Assembly (NCBI GenBank): GCA_036845225.1
Contig: DAIUEJ010000049.1
Location: 1 to 18,755 of the forward strand
DNA length: 18,755 nucleotides
From: FEN-680 sp036845225
GTDB lineage: Bacteria > Actinomycetota > Geothermincolia > Fen-727 > Anoxymicrobiaceae
Reading direction: 5' to 3'
The position numbers were made by a program, and so were the translations under genes. The first letter of the stretch is position 1; each line of letters opens with the position of its first letter. Below are positions 14,778 to 18,755 of this stretch, one piece after another. The notes beneath the pieces were generated by a model, which worked only from the letters and a program-made list of their open reading frames with translations, was not told the DNA's origin and ran no database searches.

Positions 14778-15905
14778 CTACTGAGGTATCTGCAGGCGGA
14801 AGGGGCAACCCTTCATCGCGCAGAACTCGAGCGGGTGGGATGAGTTGACGGTCTCGCGCAGGGTCTCATAACTCTGGCCGTTCCAGATGTCACTGAACGA
14901 ACTCTCCGTGAGGTCTCCTAACTGATGCTGGGAACAGCAGCCCACGACCACCTTCCCCTCCGGCGTGATCATCGTCTCGGACCACGGCACGCCGCAGCGC
15001 ACCGAGGCCGCATCCGGGTATTTGACGAAACCACCCGTCACGTATTTCACCGACGGGCTGTCATCGAGGCTTACAGGGAAGATGTTCCCCTGGCGCAGCC
15101 GCGACAGTTCCTCGGCCGCGGAGTTGTCGCCGTACTCAGGCACCTCAACCCTGATGCCGTGCTCGTTCGCGAGCCTGAACACCTCGATGAAAGACCTGCT
15201 CGCGCTCTCGGGGTCGGGGACCTTGTCCTGGAGCGCCGGGAAGTGCGCATAGAGGTTCGAGAACTTCACGAGCTCGAAGCCGTGTGCGCGCGCGAGCTCG
15301 ATAAAGCCGGGGAGCTCGCCGATGTTGTCACGCTGCACCACGACCTGCAGGTGGGGAAAGAACGCCGGGTTGCCGGCCGCGGCCCGCGCGTCCCTTAGGT
15401 TCGCGAGCGACTCCCGGAACCGGTCCCACCGGCCCGGATAGCGCAGCCTCTCGAACGTCTCCCTGCTGGCGCCGTCGGTCGACACACCGACGTAAGCGCC
15501 GGCGTCGGCGAGCAGCTTCGCGCGTTTGACGGTCACGGTAGTGCCGTTGGTCACGATAGTGGGGAAGACCTCGTAGTGCATGCAGAGGTCGAGCATCCTG
15601 TCGATGTCGGGGTGGACCAGCGACTCTCCCCCGCCCGTCAGCATCACCCGGTATGCGGTCGGGAAGAGCTCGCGCGCGACTCGCTCGAACGTCTCGAACG
15701 GCATGGTGGGCCATTCAAAGGAGTCGTACTGCGGGTGGTTGCGGTGGCAGCTCGGGCACTTGAGGTTGCATTTGAGGTTGATGTCCACGTAGAGCGAGAT
15801 GGGGACCGAAGCCAGCCGCGTGATGCCTTGCGCCGATTCACTCGAGTTCAGTTCGAGGTTCCGCTCTTTGAGCTCCCGGTATGACGGTTTCTTCCTCTTC
15901 AGCAT
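14778..15905 (-). CDS. Radical SAM protein with SPASM-like C-terminal domain
   Basis: 375 residues. The [4Fe-4S]/SAM motif Cx3Cx2C is CNLKCPSC (Cys46, Cys50, Cys53), followed by the SAM-binding GGGE (91-94) and the strand VSTDGAS typical of the MoaA-like barrel. The C-terminus has Cys304, Cys323, Cys324, Cys362 and Cys367 in a CGVPW...GKVVVGCC...CPF layout, which is a SPASM-type auxiliary cluster region. SPASM enzymes modify peptides or proteins and sometimes small molecules; no clear partner peptide gene is adjacent, though a 27-residue ORF lies upstream (16027-16110). The ATG has no ribosome site and lies 6 nt after a TATAAT, suggesting a leaderless transcript. Confidence 0.9.
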   Translation of the reverse strand: MLKRKKPSYRELKERNLELNSSESAQGITRLASVPISLYVDINLKCNLKCPSCHRNHPQYDSFEWPTMPFETFERVARELFPTAYRVMLTGGGESLVHPDIDRMLDLCMHYEVFPTIVTNGTTVTVKRAKLLADAGAYVGVSTDGASRETFERLRYPGRWDRFRESLANLRDARAAAGNPAFFPHLQVVVQRDNIGELPGFIELARAHGFELVKFSNLYAHFPALQDKVPDPESASRSFIEVFRLANEHGIRVEVPEYGDNSAAEELSRLRQGNIFPVSLDDSPSVKYVTGGFVKYPDAASVRCGVPWSETMITPEGKVVVGCCSQHQLGDLTESSFSDIWNGQSYETLRETVNSSHPLEFCAMKGCPFRLQIPQ

Positions 15906-15911
15906 GAGGGA

Positions 15912-15917
15912 ATTATA
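15912..15917 (-). promoter_or_regulatory. -10 box placed for a leaderless radical SAM mRNA
   Basis: TATAAT on the minus strand ends 6 nt before the ATG at 15905, so transcription would start at or next to the start codon. No Shine-Dalgarno sequence is seen. Confidence 0.5.
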
Positions 15918-16026
15918 GCGGAAGGGCGCTGGTGTCCGTTATGAGCGGCCACCCGCCTGGCGTGAAAAGAAACGATGAAAAAGTGCCTGACCCCCGGTTT
16001 TCAGTCGGAGTAGCCGCCAATGGTAT

Positions 16027-16110
16027 CTATGCCGGCGCGGGCAGAGCAAGGGGAAGGAGGGCGCCCAGGACAAGTACGGCAATGGAGATGGAGACAAACT
16101 TCCTGAGCAC
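16027..16110 (-). CDS. Tiny ORF encoding only a signal-peptide-like sequence
   Basis: A 27-residue ORF from GTG 16110 with GGGAGG 7 nt upstream. It reads (M)LRKFVSISIAVLV then LGALLPLALPAPA, with a basic N-terminus, a hydrophobic core and an AxA cleavage-like end, followed at once by TAG. The frame then continues without another stop into the repeat-like motif at 15978-16001 and ends near the radical SAM -10. It is probably the remnant of a secreted-protein gene, or a very short membrane peptide. Confidence 0.4.
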   Translation of the reverse strand: MLRKFVSISIAVLVLGALLPLALPAPA

Positions 16111-16212
16111 GTGCAGACCTCCCGTGCGCGGGTCGCCCTGGACCGGAATACAACCTGATCTTCGACAAGCATGCCCCATGCGCTAAGCTGTAAGCAATAT
16201 TGACCCGCTGGT

Positions 16213-16241
16213 TTGACATTGTGTCCAGAATCTTGTTTGAT
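16213..16241 (+). promoter_or_regulatory. Promoter of the MerR-TetR fusion gene
   Basis: A perfect TTGACA (16213-16218) and TTTGAT (16236-16241) are 17 nt apart. GACA-TTG-TGTC (16215-16225), a small palindrome, overlaps the -35 and could be an operator. GGAGG lies 5 nt before the ATG at 16260. Confidence 0.5.
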
Positions 16242-16259
16242 TAGGTACTGGAGGCGACT

Positions 16260-17180
16260 ATGACCAAAGTTATAAGCGGGCCGGACGCGGCGTCCGGCGC
16301 CATGAAGATGAGCCAGCTCGCCGCGGCATCAGACCTTACGGTGAGCACCATAAAGTTCTACATGTCCCAGGGGCTCCTGCCGCGCCCGAAGAAGTCCAAG
16401 CCGAACGTCGCGTTCTACGACGAGGCTTTCCTGAAACGCCTCATGGTCATCAAGAAGATGCGCGGCGAGGGCCTCTCGGTGAACAGCATCAAGGCCATCC
16501 TGGACAAGTACCCGTTCGAGAAGGTCGACGAGTGGGAGAAGTTCAAGAAGCACGCCAAGACCAAGGACACGCGCGAGCTCGAGGAAGAGGAGCGGCTCGC
16601 TACGCTGAGCGGCGAGGAGCGGCGCACCGACGCCATACTGGACGCTGCTTACGACGTCTTCTCCACCAAGGGCTACCAGAACGCGACGGTCGACGACATC
16701 GCGCAGCAGGCGGGCGTCAGCAAGGGCACCTGCTATCAGTATTTCACCGGCAAAGAAGAGATCTTCGTGGCGACCATGGAGCGTACGCTGGACGCGCTGA
16801 TGGCGGAGGCCGAGGCGGCTGCCGCGGACGCGACGGACGCGCTGGCACGGCTGGGCCTCAAAGGCCTGGTGTTCATCTCGAAGTTCCGGGACATCCAGTT
16901 CATGGCCATCGGCAGCTACACGGAGATACTGGGCGGCAACGAGCGGCTCAAGAAGACGGTGCACGACCTGTTCGACAGGGTGGCGAAGTTCCTCTCCGCC
17001 GATATCGATCTCGGGGTCAAGCAGGGCGTTTTCAGGCAGGTCGACGGGGAGGCCGTCGCCTACGCGATGATCGGCATCGCTGGCGCCGTCGGCAACCGCT
17101 ACCTCGTCGAGGAAGGCTTCGACGTCCTGGAGTTCTTCACGAGCCTGATGGACTTCATGCAGCACGGCCTCGCCAAATAG
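16260..17180 (+). CDS. Transcriptional regulator with N-terminal MerR and C-terminal TetR domains fused
   Basis: 306 residues. Residues about 15-85 form a MerR winged helix-turn-helix (MKMSQLAAASDLTVSTIKFY, GLLPRP, LMVIKKMRGEGLSVNSIKAIL). A charged linker (about 86-120) leads to a TetR helix-turn-helix at about 124-172 (ILDAAYDVFSTKGYQNATV, IAQQAGVSKGTCYQYFTGKEEIF), and an all-helical ligand and dimer domain completes the protein. Each domain is complete, so it has two DNA-binding modules. TetR proteins repress until a small ligand binds. The divided reading and shared promoter palindromes suggest control of the FAD oxidoreductase gene directly downstream. The last two bases of its TAG stop belong to the long inverted repeat at 17179. 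Confidence 0.93.
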   Translation: MTKVISGPDAASGAMKMSQLAAASDLTVSTIKFYMSQGLLPRPKKSKPNVAFYDEAFLKRLMVIKKMRGEGLSVNSIKAILDKYPFEKVDEWEKFKKHAKTKDTRELEEEERLATLSGEERRTDAILDAAYDVFSTKGYQNATVDDIAQQAGVSKGTCYQYFTGKEEIFVATMERTLDALMAEAEAAAADATDALARLGLKGLVFISKFRDIQFMAIGSYTEILGGNERLKKTVHDLFDRVAKFLSADIDLGVKQGVFRQVDGEAVAYAMIGIAGAVGNRYLVEEGFDVLEFFTSLMDFMQHGLAK

Positions 17181-17276
17181 ACGTCGGTCATTTTCCACTT
17201 TTCTTTACACTTTCGGATGTCCTTCCGCGCGCTCCCGCAAGAAAGTGTAAAGAAAAGTGGAAAATGACCGACGTCT
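17179..17276. repeat. Long inverted repeat, 36-bp perfect arms, 26-nt loop
   Basis: Arms 17179-17214 and 17241-17276 are exact reverse complements, with loop 17215-17240. The element starts within the TAG stop of the regulator and its last base is the first base of the -35 box of the next gene. It could act as a terminator/insulator or be a mobile REP/MITE-type palindrome. Its sequence differs from the repeat at 7134-7235. Confidence 0.9.
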
Positions 17277-17304
17277 TTACAAACTCCCAACCGGACTGTA
17301 TAAT
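17276..17304 (+). promoter_or_regulatory. Strong promoter of the FAD oxidoreductase gene
   Basis: TTTACA (17276-17281) and TATAAT (17299-17304) are spaced by exactly 17 nt. The predicted start is near 17311, giving a leader of about 55 nt. Confidence 0.65.
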
Positions 17305-17314
17305 CGCACCGTTT

Positions 17315-17327
17315 AGTCAATCTGACT
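17315..17327. promoter_or_regulatory. Candidate operator downstream of the -10
   Basis: AGTCA-ATC-TGACT is a perfect 5-3-5 palindrome beginning 10 nt after the -10, over the predicted start. Its position and sequence style suit a TetR-family repressor site. Confidence 0.45.
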
Positions 17328-17366
17328 GTCTATTGTAAGATTCCGGTCTTCAAGGGGGGTAAGGCA

Positions 17367-18002
17367 GTGGCGGACTACGACGTGATAGTCGTCGGCGCGG
17401 GCCTCGGGGGGCTGTCCACCGGCGCGCTCGCCGCAAAGGAAGGCTTCAAGACACTCATCCTCGAGCAATCGGACATCATCGGCGGGTGCTGCTCCACCTT
17501 CGAGGTGGACGGTTACAAGTTCGACGTCGGCGCCTCCATCGTCGAGGTCATCCAGCCGCTCGAGAGGTTGTTCGAGATGCTCGGCGGCAAGATGAGCGAC
17601 TATGTCGATCTGATACCCTGCGACCCGATCTACTCGTTCATCTGCGATGACGGGCGCCGGTTCTCGATCCCCACCGACATCGACGAGACCACCAGTTGCA
17701 TCATGGACATCGCGCCGGGCGACGTCGAGGGCTGGCACAGGTTCTGCGACACCGGGCTCGCGATGATCGAGGACATGATGGAAGCCATCATGCTCTCCCC
17801 GATGAACACCTTCGGCGAAGCGATGATGATGGCGGCCCGCAACCCGCAGGTTTTGAAGTTCGCGCCGACCTTCCTGCGCACCCACCAGGGCGTGGTGCGC
17901 TCGTTCTACAAAGACCCGACCATGATCCAGTCGGCGGCGTTCCAGCCCGGATTTACCATATCAAACACGAAGGAACACCGGCTTGTATTGGTTAATTATT
18001 GA
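17367..18002 (+). pseudogene. Phytoene-desaturase-like FAD oxidoreductase, truncated by an IS
   Basis: From GTG 17367 (GGGGGG about 7 nt upstream) the product has the dinucleotide-binding fold VVGAGLGGL (8-16), the ILEQSDIIGGCCSTF segment, and DGYKFDVGASIVE, as in CrtI/CrtN-type and carotenoid isomerase-like FAD proteins. Native members are about 490-520 residues. Here the family-like sequence lasts to about residue 193 (AAFQ), and a foreign tail runs to a stop at 18000-18002 inside the incoming IS1380-type element. The intact protein would oxidise or isomerise a polyene or other hydrophobic substrate; no carotenoid synthesis gene is in view, so the substrate is open. The 3' half may lie beyond the IS, outside the window. 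Confidence 0.85.
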
Positions 18003-18755
18003 TTAGAAAGGGATTTATCGGCACTCTTCAACTCTCCGGGAGGAAAACCTCATGGGTGAAGGCCAAGAAGGCAGTTTGAAGCTCCATTTCGACGGCCATT
18101 TGCGCCTGGAGTTCAGGGGCGCAAAGGTGACAACGGATGCCGGTTTGTTGGTTGTCAGGGAGCTTGATGAAGTGCTTGGTCTCACCGAGACGGCGGGAGA
18201 GATGATTAGTGACATGAGAACCGGCAGGAACGTGCAGCACGAGCTTGCCGGTCTACTCAGACAATCGGTCTACGCTCGTCTCGCCGGGTACGAGGACGTG
18301 AACGACCAGGAGGCGCTCACCAGGGACCCGGCCATGAGAGCAGTCGTCGGGAAGAGGGCGCTTGAGAGACATGCTGCCAGCGCACAGACGGTATCCCGAT
18401 TCGAGACGGAGACGCTCGCGACCGAGCAGAACATCGAAGCGCTTTCTTCCATCAACCATGCCTGGGTATCCAAAGCGGTCTCCTCAACCAAGACCAAGAA
18501 AATAATCCTCGACATGGACTCGTCCGAGTCCCCGGTACACGGAAACCAGGAGGGCTCCTCATATGGCGGGCACTTTTCCTGCAGGTGTTACCACCCGCTC
18601 TTCGTCTCCAATCAGTTCGGCGATTGCGAAGCTGCGGCCCTTCGCCCGGGCAACGTCCATTCCGCTGACGGCTGGAGGGATTTGCTGGAACCAATTGTGG
18701 ACAGATACAAAGGCACGAACAGAAAGCTCTACTTCCGAGGAGACGCCGCCTTCGC
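17947..18755 (+). mobile_element. IS1380-family insertion sequence, left part
   Basis: The oxidoreductase reading loses its family character near 17946. AT-rich DNA unlike the flanks follows, then the transposase gene. The exact left end (about 17945-17950, near CCGGATTT) is an estimate because the right end and target duplication are outside the window. Confidence 0.7.
18052..18755 (+). CDS. IS1380-family transposase (DDE type), 3' end outside window
   Basis: 234 residues are visible from ATG 18052, with GGGAGG about 8 nt upstream, and the frame is open to the window edge. The N-terminal part (VTTDAGLLVVRELDE, YEDVNDQEALTRDPA) and the core IILDMDSSESPVHGNQEG (Asp154 or Asp156 as first catalytic acid), then YHPLFV and LRPGNVHSADGW, are characteristic of IS1380/ISPf-type transposases. 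Asp231 in FRGDAAF matches the second catalytic acid. The third acid would lie beyond the window. The enzyme cuts and pastes its own element. No frameshift or stop is seen, so the copy may be active or recent. Full-length members are about 450-480 residues. Confidence 0.92.
   Translation, partial: MGEGQEGSLKLHFDGHLRLEFRGAKVTTDAGLLVVRELDEVLGLTETAGEMISDMRTGRNVQHELAGLLRQSVYARLAGYEDVNDQEALTRDPAMRAVVGKRALERHAASAQTVSRFETETLATEQNIEALSSINHAWVSKAVSSTKTKKIILDMDSSESPVHGNQEGSSYGGHFSCRCYHPLFVSNQFGDCEAAALRPGNVHSADGWRDLLEPIVDRYKGTNRKLYFRGDAAF

Larger units (their letters stand above)
15906..16259. other. 354-nt region without a recognised full-length gene
   Basis: This stretch holds the radical SAM -10 box, a repeat-like AAAAAGTGCCTGACCCCC motif (15978-15995), an orphan signal-peptide ORF on the minus strand (16027-16110), and the promoter and ribosome site of the MerR-TetR gene. 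Apart from the 27-codon signal-peptide frame, nothing with protein-like composition is seen on either strand. Confidence 0.6.

Noticed and set aside
15778..16001. Radical SAM start further upstream
   Set aside because: The frame upstream of 15905 has no conserved residues, and the TATAAT placed 6 nt before the ATG fits transcription starting there.
16329..17198. 289-residue minus-strand frame over the regulator
   Set aside because: It is a shadow of the MerR-TetR gene; Leu/Val/Arg-rich with no motif or ribosome site.

Overview
The window is GC-rich DNA of about 18.8 kb, densely coding on both strands, with long overlapping reading frames in most frames, ATG/GTG/TTG starts, GGAGG-type ribosome sites and perfect TATAAT-type -10 boxes. 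It carries a class A RNase P RNA, an L,D-transpeptidase with WYFAEG-type surface repeats, a MerR-TetR fusion regulator, an ADP-forming acyl-CoA synthetase alpha-type protein and an IS1380-type transposase. Together these fit a deep-branching, uncultured, probably anaerobic actinobacterial lineage (Geothermincolia-like). That placement is inference from gene content and style, not from a marker-gene comparison.

Layout. 1-252: 5' part of an MBL-fold hydrolase gene leaving the window (minus). 349-3599: an exported L,D-transpeptidase with four C-terminal repeats, then a zinc-ribbon, single-span membrane protein with its own extended -10 promoter (plus). 3624-5784: an ECF sigma factor gene followed 7 nt later by a FecR-domain membrane protein with two FN3-like domains, a likely sigma/regulator pair (minus). 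5868-7132: an alpha/beta hydrolase and a flavodoxin overlapping by ATGA (plus). A 37-bp inverted repeat separates them from a minus-strand operon at 7221-9804: FucI/AraA-like isomerase, lipoprotein, cupin. 9974-11097: a CDF zinc transporter and a 67-residue fragment resembling the N-terminus of the Fe-S protein found further on (plus). This fragment abuts a small two-span membrane protein reading the other way. 11325-11691: rnpB (minus). 11781-12410: a histidine phosphatase with a TTG start (minus). 12563-14768: a frameshifted ADP-forming acyl-CoA synthetase alpha-type gene and a cysteine-rich 4Fe-4S protein (plus). 14778-15905: a radical SAM/SPASM protein whose -10 box sits 6 nt before its ATG (minus). 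15906-16259: a mostly non-coding stretch with an orphan signal-peptide ORF and a repeat-like motif. 16260-17180: a MerR-TetR fusion regulator. It is followed by a second long inverted repeat (36 bp), a strong promoter with a TSS palindrome, and a phytoene-desaturase-like FAD oxidoreductase. That oxidoreductase is cut off after about 193 residues by an IS1380-type element running off the window.

How the parts relate. The clearest functional units are the ECF sigma/FecR pair, the hydrolase-flavodoxin pair, the isomerase-lipoprotein-cupin operon, the acyl-CoA synthetase/Fe-S pair, and the regulator next to the FAD oxidoreductase. Signs of genome decay or remodelling are frequent: one frameshift in a G4 run, one truncated paralogue at an apparent rearrangement junction, one signal peptide without a mature protein, and one IS disruption. 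Two long near-perfect inverted repeats end at stop codons of neighbouring genes. I see no CRISPR array, no tRNA, and no clear phage or defence system.
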